Shown here piece after piece: positions 19,629 to 30,548 of a stretch of DNA of 64,000 bases; position 1 is the first letter of the stretch; the number at the start of each line of letters is the position of its first letter. The notes under the pieces are model-generated. The model searched no databases. It was given only the letters and a program-made list of their open reading frames with translations, and was not told the DNA's origin. A program made the position numbers and the translations under genes. The stretch is taken from the NCBI RefSeq assembly GCF_002269345.1, contig NZ_CP022889.1, positions 496,001-560,000 of the forward strand. The letters run 5' to 3'. The stretch comes from Tsuneonella mangrovi (lineage in GTDB: Bacteria; Pseudomonadota; Alphaproteobacteria; Sphingomonadales; Sphingomonadaceae).

Positions 19629-19765
19629 CGCTAACCTTCTTCCTTGATCGGTGCGTACCCGCGCCAGCAAGCTTCCAACCGACGCAAACTTATCGCAAAT
19701 CAGCTAATTTAATCTTTATCCTTTAGATAGAACACTCACTGACCGCATCGGGCCGGATGCGCCGC

Positions 19766-22480
19766 CTAGAGATCGATGAATCGCCCGGAATTGTCCTGAC
19801 GGAGCGGCTTGGAGAACTCGACTCCCATCCTGTTTTCGGTACTCCAGCGAGAAGTCGCCGTTACGATCAGGGTATCCGAGAGGGCGATCTTGAAGATCGT
19901 CCCTGGAGGCACGTTCCAAAGCCCTTCGACCATCGCTCCCGAGATCGAGATGTTGCGGACCGTTCCATTGTAGTGATGCCCGGAATTCTCGATAACGACT
20001 TTACGCAAGACTTTGCTGCGCGGCGACCGCGCTTGTCGCGGCCCCTGGGCGATCGCCTCCAATCCAGTCTTCAGCCGGTTGGTCGCGTCCTCTTGAGAGA
20101 GCGCCTTTTCGTAGATGTAACCCTGAACGTGACTGCAACCGTACATCCGGACGAGGTCGAGTTCGTCGAGCGTTTCGACACCCTCCGCCGTGGTGTCCAT
20201 GTTCAATGCCTGCGCAAGGCTGGTGATCGACGCGATAATCGCACCATTGCGGCTACCGGCGATTGTTGCACCGCGCACAAACGACTGGTCGATCTTGATC
20301 TTGTCGAATGGCGCCTTCTTGAGGTAGCCGAGCGACGAGTATCCTGTTCCGAAATCATCGAGCGCCAATCGGACTCCGATACCCTTCAGGGCCGCAAACA
20401 TCGCGTCGGTGCCTTCGTCATCATTGAGGAACACACTCTCGGTAATCTCGAGTTCGAGCCGCGACGGATCGATTCCGGCGTGCGCAATCGCGTTGGCGAC
20501 GATCGTCGGCAAGTTGTTGTTGGCGAACTGCAGGGGTGAGACGTTTACCGCACACCGTACCTCCGCAGGCCATCCAGCTAGGTCCTGGCAAGCGGTGCGA
20601 ATTACCCATTCCCCAATCGCATGGATAATGCCGCTTTCCTCGGCAATGGGGATGAACTTGGCCGGCGAAAGCCAACCTTGCTCCGGATGATTCCAGCGCA
20701 GCAGTGCCTCGAAGCCCGAAATCTTCTCGGTCGAGGTGTGAATCACCGGTTGGTAGTAGAGTTCGAGATTCCCCTGCGTGACTGCATCTCGCAAATCCTC
20801 CTCCAGCCGACTGCGCTCCTCGGCAGCCGAGTGAAGATCGGCAGCGTAGAAATGGAACCGTCCACGACCGCCATCCTTGGCAGCGTAGAGCGCGAGGTCG
20901 GCATTGCGGATCAACGCTTCGCTGCTGGTTCCGTCGTGGGGTGAGACCGCGACCCCGATCGATGCGCCGATGACGACGCGCTGGCCTTCGATCGAATATG
21001 GTTGCGAGAGGTTCGCGATAATCTCGCGGGCTAGAGCAGCCAGGGCGTTGCGTTCATAGCGACCGGGAACAATAACCTCGAACTCGTCACCACCCAGGCG
21101 TCCGACACGCCCCATCTTACCAACCGTGCGTTCGAGCCGCTGTGCAACCTGCTTGAGCAAAGCGTCACCTGCGGGGTGTCCCATTGTATCATTGACGTGC
21201 TTGAAGCGGTCGAGATCGAGCAGGAACACGCTGCATTCGCGATGCATGTCGAGCGGTGCCGATAGGATCTTCTCGAGGCTCTGCGCCATCTGGAACCGGT
21301 TCGCGAGTCCGGTCAGCGAATCGAACCGCGCGAGCCGGGTCACGTGCTCGGCATTCTTCTTCTTCTCGGTCAGGTCGGTCCCCGACCCGCGGAACCCGCA
21401 GAAATTGCGAAAACTGTCGAAGATCGGTCGTCCGTTGACCGACCACCACCGCTCCTCGACCGTTCCTGCCCGCACCGCAAGTTCGGTAAATGCGGAACGC
21501 GCCGAAAGGTGGAAGTTGAGCGTCCGCTCTCCTTCACGGTTGTCGTGGTCAAGCTCGAACAGCTCGGTAAAGGGACGACCGACCAAGTCTTCCGCTGGCT
21601 TGCCGAGTGCGCGGGCCACGCTGTCCGAAACGTAAGCGATCTGGCCTCTCCGGTCGGTCTCCCAAAACCAACCCTGACCGGTATCCTCATAGTCGCGCAG
21701 GATGTCTTCCGCGCGATTGCGGATTCGCTCCCGCGCCTGGCTGCGTTCCGCCTCTACCCGCTGGATCCCCGCTTGGTATTTGTTAACCGCCCCAAAGACG
21801 ACAATCGCAACAGATACCACGCCCAATGCTTCCAGCGAGCCGTCCACGACGGCAAATGTGCCCCAGCACGCCACCTGGGCGCAGAACCGGGGGACGAGCC
21901 GAGGCCCGAGCAAGGCAAGCGCAACGGCATTCAGGCAGACCAACTGAGCGACCCCGACAATGGCGTCCAGTCCGCCTGTCTGCATCCAGTACGAAATAGC
22001 GAATGACATCAACGCGACCGGGATCGGAATCGTGAAAGCCATCAGCGCAAAGCGGAATATCGGGCGAGGCGCGACACGGCGCTCCAACGCAGCCAACTTC
22101 CCGGAAAAAACGACCATGACCCCGGCAATTGAACCTGCAACGAGCGTCGGCACCGGTGGCGCGGCCATCGTCGTCGGCACCGCCAGGATCACTGCGACAA
22201 GGATGAACAGGGCCATCCTGTTCCAGTCGAACGGAATACAAAATGCCGTATCGTCGGGGATCAGGGTGCTCGCGTTCTCCGTACTGCGCTCGACCCGGCG
22301 CCCGCTGGACTGGCTACGACGATCACCTTGCGTATCCTCGTCTCCCCGATCGGCGAGTTCGTCAATTTCGACCTCGAACTGCTCGAGAGAGGCCTGCCCC
22401 GGGCGCACGCGCTGCCTCGCGTCGCGTGTCTCGCGCGAGCGATCGTCGGCTTTTGCAACGGCTGAACGCAATCCGGCCAT
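19766..22480 (-). CDS. Membrane-anchored PAS-GGDEF-EAL-PilZ cyclic-di-GMP enzyme
   Basis: This 904-residue paralogue of the next gene adds a membrane sensor. A charged N-terminus (about 1-70) is followed by five or so hydrophobic segments (about 80-230: ALFILVAVILAVPTTMAA and onward). Then come a PAS domain (GQGWFWETDRRGQIAYVSD), GGDEF with intact RLGGDEFEV near 462, EAL with FEALLRWNHP near 588, ITESVF and DDFGTGYSSLGYLK, and a PilZ-like C-terminus (HYNGTVRNISISGAMVEG). Both catalytic signatures look intact. ATG 22480 gives 904 residues but its ribosome site is weak, and the frame is open to 22534. It is divergent from phaC. Confidence 0.87.
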   Translation of the reverse strand: MAGLRSAVAKADDRSRETRDARQRVRPGQASLEQFEVEIDELADRGDEDTQGDRRSQSSGRRVERSTENASTLIPDDTAFCIPFDWNRMALFILVAVILAVPTTMAAPPVPTLVAGSIAGVMVVFSGKLAALERRVAPRPIFRFALMAFTIPIPVALMSFAISYWMQTGGLDAIVGVAQLVCLNAVALALLGPRLVPRFCAQVACWGTFAVVDGSLEALGVVSVAIVVFGAVNKYQAGIQRVEAERSQARERIRNRAEDILRDYEDTGQGWFWETDRRGQIAYVSDSVARALGKPAEDLVGRPFTELFELDHDNREGERTLNFHLSARSAFTELAVRAGTVEERWWSVNGRPIFDSFRNFCGFRGSGTDLTEKKKNAEHVTRLARFDSLTGLANRFQMAQSLEKILSAPLDMHRECSVFLLDLDRFKHVNDTMGHPAGDALLKQVAQRLERTVGKMGRVGRLGGDEFEVIVPGRYERNALAALAREIIANLSQPYSIEGQRVVIGASIGVAVSPHDGTSSEALIRNADLALYAAKDGGRGRFHFYAADLHSAAEERSRLEEDLRDAVTQGNLELYYQPVIHTSTEKISGFEALLRWNHPEQGWLSPAKFIPIAEESGIIHAIGEWVIRTACQDLAGWPAEVRCAVNVSPLQFANNNLPTIVANAIAHAGIDPSRLELEITESVFLNDDEGTDAMFAALKGIGVRLALDDFGTGYSSLGYLKKAPFDKIKIDQSFVRGATIAGSRNGAIIASITSLAQALNMDTTAEGVETLDELDLVRMYGCSHVQGYIYEKALSQEDATNRLKTGLEAIAQGPRQARSPRSKVLRKVVIENSGHHYNGTVRNISISGAMVEGLWNVPPGTIFKIALSDTLIVTATSRWSTENRMGVEFSKPLRQDNSGRFIDL

Positions 22481-22663
22481 GACAGCGCTTTGCCTTAAGC
22501 GGTTTGAAATTCGGTTAAGCGCGAAACCTTTCAATGCCCTGCAGCCAAGACCGCAGCAGCGCCTCCGATGGTTAACCGACCCTTGCCCAGCTTATCTGCG
22601 GGCTTGCTTGCCAAGGAAGATGGTGATTGGCATTAGTCACGCGAGGGGAAAGAGGAGACGACA

Positions 22664-24355
22664 ATGGCGGAACCAGCTTCTGGAGATGCCTTGGGCTCAA
22701 CTACCGCGCTGGGACCGTTGACCGGCCTTGTGCGCGAGGATTTTGCGGGGGCAGTGGCGCTGCTTTTGCGCGAAACGATGTCCGATCCGGGGCGGACCAT
22801 GCGCCACATGGCGGATATCAACCAGGACATGATCAAGATCATATCCGGTACCAGCGACCTGGCGCCCGATCCGAAGGACAAGCGTTTTCGCGATCCGGCA
22901 TGGCAGTTCAACCCGTTCCTGCGGGCCGGAGCCCAATATTACCTCGCGGTGCAGAAGGGGATGCACAACTGGCTCGCCGACCTGGAACTCGACGCGATCG
23001 AGCGCGACCGGGCCAATTTCATCTCGCAGATCATCATCGACGCCCTCTCGCCGACCAACACGCTACTCGGCAATCCGACGGCGCAAAAGCGGCTGGTCGA
23101 CAGCGGCGGCCTCTCGTTGGTGAAAGGGTTACGCAACGCCTACAACGACATAGTCCACAACAAGGGTATGGTCAGCCAGGTCGACAAACGGCCGTTCAAG
23201 CTCGGCGAGAATGTCGCCACCAGCAAGGGCTCGGTGGTGTTGCGGACCGAGATGATGGAGCTGATCCAGTACGCGCCGACCACCGACGAGGTTTACGCGA
23301 TCCCCCAGCTGACGATTCCGCCGCAGATCAACAAGATGTACATCAACGATCTGAGCCCCGAGAAGTCGGTGGTGAAATGGCAGGTCGACAACGGCATCCA
23401 GACGTTCGTGATCAGTTGGCGCAACCCATCGCCCGAGCAGGGCAAATGGGGCATGGCCGATTACGTCGCATCGTGTCAGGAAGCGATGGAAGCGGTTGCC
23501 AGGATTACCGGATCGGAAAAGGTCAACGTGTCCGCCGGATGTTCGGGCGGGCAAACCGCTTCGGTGCTTGCCAGCAAGCTTGCCGCTGAAGGAAGCGACC
23601 TGCTCGGTGCTTTGACTTTGATGGTCTGTGTCTTGCATCCGATGCAGAACGATATCGAGGCTGGCTCGTTGATGACCGACAACGGCCTTGCATTGGCGAA
23701 GCGCCGCGCAGCCAAGGCCGGGATCATCAAGGGCGACGATCTTGCCCGCGGGTTTGCCTGGCTCAGGCCGAACGATCTGATCTGGAACTACGTCATCAAC
23801 AACTACTTGCTCGGCGAGGATCCACCCGCCTTCGATGTCCTGTTCTGGAATTCGGACACCACCAACCTTTCTGCCACCCTGATGGGCGATTTCCTCACGC
23901 TCTTCGAAACGCTGGCGTTCACCCGCAAGGGCGAAGTGGAGATGGCCGGCCATGCGGTCGACCTCTCGAAGGTCGATGCAGACGTTTTCATTCTTGGCGG
24001 GACGACCGATCATATCACGCCCTGGAAGGCCTGCTATCGCTCGACACAGTTGTTCGGATCGGACGATGTAACCTTCGTCCTCAGCCAATCCGGCCACATG
24101 CAGGCGATCCTCAATCCGCCGGGCAATCCGAAGGCGAAGTATTACCTGCCCAAGGACCGCAGCGCGCCGCCGCCGCCGAATGTCGAAGACTGGCTGGCGA
24201 GGACTGAGGAAATTGCCGGTTCGTGGTGGCCGTACTGGACCGAGTGGCTGCAGCAGCGATCGGGCTCGAAAAAGAAGGCCCCAAAGCAGCTCGGCAACAA
24301 GAAATATCCCCCGCTCGATCCGGCACCCGGACTCTACGTTCTCGAACAATCCTGA
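22664..24355 (+). CDS. phaC: Class I poly(3-hydroxyalkanoate) synthase
   Basis: PhaC polymerises hydroxyacyl-CoA into storage polyester on granules. The 563-residue length fits class I. The N-terminal domain has FRDPAWQFNPFLRAGAQYYL. The alpha/beta-hydrolase core carries the lipase-like box SAGCSGGQTA with nucleophile Cys293, Asp449 in GTTDHITPW, and His478 in QSGHMQAIL. NPSPEQGKWGMADYV is also a PhaC hallmark. The ATG has AGAGGAGA upstream. The next gene, a depolymerase-like hydrolase, begins 14 bases after the stop, so synthesis and mobilisation are probably co-transcribed. phaA and phaB are not in the window. Confidence 0.96.
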   Translation: MAEPASGDALGSTTALGPLTGLVREDFAGAVALLLRETMSDPGRTMRHMADINQDMIKIISGTSDLAPDPKDKRFRDPAWQFNPFLRAGAQYYLAVQKGMHNWLADLELDAIERDRANFISQIIIDALSPTNTLLGNPTAQKRLVDSGGLSLVKGLRNAYNDIVHNKGMVSQVDKRPFKLGENVATSKGSVVLRTEMMELIQYAPTTDEVYAIPQLTIPPQINKMYINDLSPEKSVVKWQVDNGIQTFVISWRNPSPEQGKWGMADYVASCQEAMEAVARITGSEKVNVSAGCSGGQTASVLASKLAAEGSDLLGALTLMVCVLHPMQNDIEAGSLMTDNGLALAKRRAAKAGIIKGDDLARGFAWLRPNDLIWNYVINNYLLGEDPPAFDVLFWNSDTTNLSATLMGDFLTLFETLAFTRKGEVEMAGHAVDLSKVDADVFILGGTTDHITPWKACYRSTQLFGSDDVTFVLSQSGHMQAILNPPGNPKAKYYLPKDRSAPPPPNVEDWLARTEEIAGSWWPYWTEWLQQRSGSKKKAPKQLGNKKYPPLDPAPGLYVLEQS

Positions 24356-24369
24356 AAGGATACAACTGC

Positions 24370-25212
24370 TTGACCGATCCCCTATCCGGAGCAGACGTCT
24401 CGATCATGCATGCGGGCGGACGCGACCTGCGGGTCGCACGCTGGCGGCTTGACCAGCCCTCCGAGCATCTCCCGGTGCTGTTCTTCAACGGGATCGGTGC
24501 CAATATCGAAGTTGTTGCGCCGCTTGCCGAAGCGCTTTCCGACCGCGGGTTCGTCATGTTCGACATGCCCGGCGTCGGAGGGTCTCCCGAACCCACCGTT
24601 CCCTACAACGCTTTCACGATGAGCTGGACAGCTGCAGAGCTGCTCGACCAGCTCGGGATCGAGGAAGTCGACGTCATCGGGATCAGTTGGGGCGGCGCGA
24701 TGGCGCAGCACTTCACCTTGCAGCATTCCGCCCGGGTGAGGCGGCTGGTGCTCGTTGCGACCACAGCCGGGATGCTGATGGTGCCCGGCAACCCTGCTGC
24801 ACTCAGCAAGATGGCCGATCCGCGTCGCTACATCGATGCGGCGTTCATGGAGAAGCACTTTGCCACGCTTTACGGCGGGGCGCTTGGCGAAACCGCCGGC
24901 AAGGGCGACCATATCAAGCGGATGAAGCCGCCCACGCGGCGCGGATACTTCTACCAATTGCTCGCGATGCTGGGTTGGACGAGCGCCCCAGCACTGCCCT
25001 TCCTGAAAAAGCCGACGCTGATCATGATGGGTGACGAGGACCAGATCGTTCCGGTGATCAACGGGCGGTTCCTCAACGCACTGATCCCGGGCAGCGAACT
25101 AGATATCTTCGAAGGCGGCGGACACCTGTTCCTGTTGAGCCATCGCGAACAGGCGGTGAGCTCGATCAGGCGGTTCCTCGCCAGCGAAGAAGAACTGGAG
25201 CAAGCTGCCTGA
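24370..25212 (+). CDS. phaZ: Intracellular PHA depolymerase-like alpha/beta hydrolase
   Basis: This 280-residue alpha/beta hydrolase resembles the Pseudomonas PhaZ type, which frees monomers from intracellular PHA. FFNGIGANIEVV and FDMPGVGGSPEP are typical of that group; the nucleophile is Ser106 in GISWGGAM, with the acid in MGDEDQIVP and the histidine in GGGHLFLLS. The frame is open back into phaC, but the TTG at 24370 has AAAGGA nine bases upstream and gives a PhaZ-sized protein. It follows phaC by 14 bases and overlaps the reductase gene by one base. Another esterase of the same fold is possible, but the phaC context supports the call. Confidence 0.8.
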   Translation: MTDPLSGADVSIMHAGGRDLRVARWRLDQPSEHLPVLFFNGIGANIEVVAPLAEALSDRGFVMFDMPGVGGSPEPTVPYNAFTMSWTAAELLDQLGIEEVDVIGISWGGAMAQHFTLQHSARVRRLVLVATTAGMLMVPGNPAALSKMADPRRYIDAAFMEKHFATLYGGALGETAGKGDHIKRMKPPTRRGYFYQLLAMLGWTSAPALPFLKKPTLIMMGDEDQIVPVINGRFLNALIPGSELDIFEGGGHLFLLSHREQAVSSIRRFLASEEELEQAA

Positions 25213-26525
25213 TGCGCCACATCGCGATCGTCGGTTCGGGGCCAGCAGGCTACTACACCGCCGAAGCGGCGCAAAAGCTCTGGGGCGACGACGTATGCGT
25301 TGATGTGATCGACAAGCTACCGGTTCCCTATGGCCTTATCCGGACCGGCGTTGCACCCGATCACCAGTCGATCAAGGGCGTGAGCCGCCGCTACGAAAAG
25401 ACAGCCCTCACTGACAACGTTCGCTTCGTGGGCAACCTGACGATCGGGCAGGACGTAACCGTGGCGGAACTGCGCTCGTTCTACGACGCGGTCGTGTTCG
25501 CGACCGGCGCTCCGCACGATCGCAAGCTCGGACTTGAAGGAGAAGACCTCGCGAACGTGTTCGGAAGCGCGGCGTTCGTGGGCTGGTACAACGGCCACCC
25601 GCAGTTCGCGGGGCTTGACCCGGACCTGTCTGGCAAGAGCGCGGCGGTCATCGGAATGGGCAACGTTGCGCTCGATGTGGCGCGCCTGCTGTCCAAGACC
25701 GAGTGCGAGTTCGAAGGGAGCGACATCGTTTCGCACGCGCTCGTGGCTTTGTGTGGCTCTTCTATCGAAACGGTCACCATCGTCGGCCGGCGCGGCCCGC
25801 ACCAGATCATGATGACGCCCAAGGAACTGGGCGAACTGATGCACCTCGAGCGTGCTAGCCCTCGCGTTGACCCGGCAGACTTGCCCGATGTCGAGGAAGA
25901 CGTTTTCCTCGAGCCGGGCTTGCGCAAGTCGGTCACCTTGCTGCGCGAGTTCGCCGCGATCCCCGAGAGCGAACGCGCCGACAAGTCGGTCGAAATCGAT
26001 TTCGACATGTTCGCGAGCCCTGTTCGCTTTATCGGAACCGAAAAGGTCGAAGCGCTGGAGGTTGAGCGGACGAAAGTCGAAAATGGCCGGGCGGTTGGAA
26101 CTGGTGAATTCTACACGATCCCCGCCGACCTTGTCGTCACTTGCATCGGCTACCGCAGCTCACCGATCCCGGATGTCCCGTTCGACGAACGTGCGGGTAA
26201 GTTCGCCAACACCGACGGACGGATACTTCCCGGGCTCTATTGCGTCGGCTGGGCAAGCCGGGGGCCAACCGGAACGATTGGCACCAACCGACCGGACGGC
26301 TTTTCCGTTGTGGATCGGATCGCCGAAGATCTTGCAGCGGGAACAATCGGCGGTGTCAGATCGGGTCGGGCCGGGCTCGACAAGCTGATCGCCGAGCGTG
26401 AACTCGATGTCGTCACCTTCCGCGACTGGAAAAAGATCGAACAGGCCGAGGAAGCCGCTGCGCGCGAAGGTTCTCCGCGCGAGAAGTTCGTCGACATCGA
26501 AGCGATGATCCGCGCGCGCGGATAA
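25212..26525 (+). CDS. FprA-type ferredoxin/adrenodoxin-NADP+ reductase
   Basis: This 437-residue flavoprotein belongs to the adrenodoxin reductase/FprA family, which passes electrons from NADPH to ferredoxins. The FAD-binding motif is IVGSGPAGYYTAEAAQKL at the start, then LPVPYGLIRTGVAPDHQSIK. The NADP site is VIGMGNVALDVARLL, and the C-terminal FAD loop is WASRGPTGTIGTNRPDG. The ATG overlaps the previous stop (TGATG), so it is translationally coupled to the PHA depolymerase-like gene. The partner ferredoxin is not in the window. Why it sits in a PHA operon is unclear. Confidence 0.93.
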   Translation: MRHIAIVGSGPAGYYTAEAAQKLWGDDVCVDVIDKLPVPYGLIRTGVAPDHQSIKGVSRRYEKTALTDNVRFVGNLTIGQDVTVAELRSFYDAVVFATGAPHDRKLGLEGEDLANVFGSAAFVGWYNGHPQFAGLDPDLSGKSAAVIGMGNVALDVARLLSKTECEFEGSDIVSHALVALCGSSIETVTIVGRRGPHQIMMTPKELGELMHLERASPRVDPADLPDVEEDVFLEPGLRKSVTLLREFAAIPESERADKSVEIDFDMFASPVRFIGTEKVEALEVERTKVENGRAVGTGEFYTIPADLVVTCIGYRSSPIPDVPFDERAGKFANTDGRILPGLYCVGWASRGPTGTIGTNRPDGFSVVDRIAEDLAAGTIGGVRSGRAGLDKLIAERELDVVTFRDWKKIEQAEEAAAREGSPREKFVDIEAMIRARG

Positions 26526-26633
26526 GCGCAAACCGATTGGCGCCAGATAGCGTCGCCTAGTCTCGATCGCGCTGGACTCATCGGTTGCAATGTGGAACCT
26601 TCCCGACAGAGACCAAGCAAGAGGATCCCTGTC

Positions 26634-28384
<1,751 letters not shown>

Positions 28385-28388
<4 letters not shown>

Positions 28389-29395
28389 AGGCGGTCCGCA
28401 CCGGCGCATCGCCTTCCACCCTCGAAACTCTCGAATTGGTCGATATCCCGGAAGCAGCCGCGCCCGGGCCGGGTGAAATAACAGTCGCGCTCAAGGCGAG
28501 TTCGCTCAACTTCCATGACTTCGCTGTCGTGTCGGGAATGATTCCCGCTGCGCAGGGTCGCATCCCGATGTCGGACGGTGCAGGCGAAGTCATTGCGGTC
28601 GGCAGCAACGTCAACGAATTTGCCGTGGGCGATCGCGTTGTCAGCACATTCTTCCCCGATTGGCTCGACGGAGCGCCTCCCGCGACTGCATTTCGCGGGG
28701 TGCCGGGTGACGGGATCGACGGCTACGCCCGCGAGGCGATCACTGCACCGACGACCTGGTTCACGCGCGCACCGGCGGGTTACAGCTATGCCGAAGCGGC
28801 AACGCTGACATGTGCCGGTCTCACAGCATGGCGCGCGCTGTTCGTCGACGGCAGTACCAAACCGGGCGACATCGTGCTGATCCAGGGTACCGGCGGGGTG
28901 TCGATCTTTGCGCTCCAGTTCGCCAAGGCAGCAGGCGCGACGGTGATCGCAACCAGTTCGAGCGCGGAGAAGCTGAACAAGCTCAACGCGCTGGGGGCCG
29001 ACCATCTGATCAACTACAAGGAAGTCGAAGCCTGGGGGCCGCACGCGCTGGCCCTCACCGGAGGTCGCGGAGTGGATACCGTGGTCGAGATCGGCGGTCC
29101 GGGTACGCTCGACCAGTCGATGCTCGCCACCCGCGTAGGTGGTCACATTGCCCTGATCGGGGTACTCACCGGCGTTGCGGGACCGGTCCAAACCGCATTG
29201 TTGATGGCCAAGAACCTGCGCGTACAGGGCCTGACCGTCGGCAGCAGGGCGCAGCAACTCGCGATGATCGCGGGGATCGAAGCCAACGGGATCAAGCCCG
29301 TAATCAGCGATACGTTCCCGCTGGCGGATCTGGCCGACGCCTTCCGCCACCAGATCGCCAACAAGCACTTCGGCAAGATCGCTGTCGCGATCTGA
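28385..29395 (+). CDS. Zinc-type (MDR) alcohol dehydrogenase family protein
   Basis: This 336-residue medium-chain dehydrogenase/reductase shows the GroES-like N-terminal half (SSLNFHDFAVVSGMIP; RIPMSDGAGEVIAVGSNV) and the Rossmann half (LIQGTGGVSIFALQFAKAAG; DTVVEIGGPGTLDQSM). The cysteine and histidine ligands of the catalytic and structural zinc sites of classical ADHs are missing, so it is closer to quinone reductase-type members. The start overlaps the amidohydrolase stop, so the two are probably co-expressed. Converges with the DUF2855 gene. Confidence 0.85.
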
Positions 29396-29407
29396 ACCGA
29401 ATCACGC

Positions 29408-30490
29408 TCAGGGCTCGATGACGATCCCCGTCGAAGGGTCGATCTTCCCTGCCAGCGTGTCGAGATAGGCGCGGCGCGCGGCCTCGAGGCCTGCTTTCCG
29501 GTCGATCCGTATCGAGCCTGAGACCGAAGCGAGAAACTGCCCCCAGGCTTTCGCGATCATGGCGACCGCCTCTTGCGGGCCAACCTCTTTGAACAGCGCA
29601 ACCGCATGATCGGGCGCGAAAAACAGGGTCGGTGGCGGGCCCGGCAGGGCCTCATCAGAAGCAAGCGTACTCGTGCGTGCTTCGACGTGGGTCGCGCCAA
29701 CGAGGCACGAATACTTCAGGTTATCCTGAAGCGTTCGGTGGACCTCGCCGAGAAGCGCTGCATTTCCCGCAAAATCGACCGACACGCTCGGCTCTTGAGG
29801 AAGCGCCACTACATCGTCGTAGGACAACACCTCGTCATAGAGCCCGCTTTCGCGCACGAAACTGACGTTCCCCGAAGAGGTCAGCCCGATCCGCCTGACC
29901 TGCGGCGAGTTCTGGCTGGCGACGCTCGCCAGCCCCATCGCGGTCTTCGATGAGGCGCTGGTCAAGATCACCTGCTCAGCACCGAACCAGCCGTTCGCGC
30001 GCATGAAGTAATCGATCAGGAACCCGGTCTTGAACAGAGGGCCGAATATCATCCGTTCGCCTTCGTGCATCGGATCGTGCTCGGGATCGGCGGCAAGCCG
30101 GGAATACTGGTTGTAGATCGGGCTCATCGGCTGCCGGTGCGCCGAAGTATCGACAAACCCGGAAGGCGAAACGCTGCCGGGCACGACATCGAGATGCGTG
30201 CCCATAGGCAGATATCCGTAGACCCGTTCCCCGACGGCGACATCGGGACAATTGCTCTCGATGACCTCGGCGTGCCCCCACATCGGCACGATGCCCTTGC
30301 CTTCGGGTGCCGGGAAAAAATTCCAATATCCGAACCCGTCACCGACAACCGCATAAGTGACGTTATTCGCCGTCACCGAGAAGCTCTCGATCTCCAGCCG
30401 CACAGCGCCCTCGCCCAACGGCTCCTGTACCACATCGGCCAGCTCGGCCTGGTCGAGTTGCTGCTTGGTGACGTGAACTTGCTGGGCCAT
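29408..30490 (-). CDS. DUF2855 family protein
   Basis: This 360-residue protein matches the DUF2855 family, distant relatives of medium-chain dehydrogenases without known function. Seen features are an N-terminal GroES-like region (AVRLEIESFSVTANNVTYAV; FPAPEGKGIVPMWGHAEVIE), a conserved FKTGFLIDYFMRANGWFGAE, and a Rossmann-like segment ILTSASSKTAMGLA. ATG 30490 has GAGGAG upstream. It lies 58 bases downstream of dnaN on the same strand. Confidence 0.8.
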   Translation of the reverse strand: MAQQVHVTKQQLDQAELADVVQEPLGEGAVRLEIESFSVTANNVTYAVVGDGFGYWNFFPAPEGKGIVPMWGHAEVIESNCPDVAVGERVYGYLPMGTHLDVVPGSVSPSGFVDTSAHRQPMSPIYNQYSRLAADPEHDPMHEGERMIFGPLFKTGFLIDYFMRANGWFGAEQVILTSASSKTAMGLASVASQNSPQVRRIGLTSSGNVSFVRESGLYDEVLSYDDVVALPQEPSVSVDFAGNAALLGEVHRTLQDNLKYSCLVGATHVEARTSTLASDEALPGPPPTLFFAPDHAVALFKEVGPQEAVAMIAKAWGQFLASVSGSIRIDRKAGLEAARRAYLDTLAGKIDPSTGIVIEP

Positions 30491-30548
30491 GCCGTACTCT
30501 CCTCTTCGGGAGAGCAAGCTAGCGCGACCGAACGGCCAATGCGAGCGC

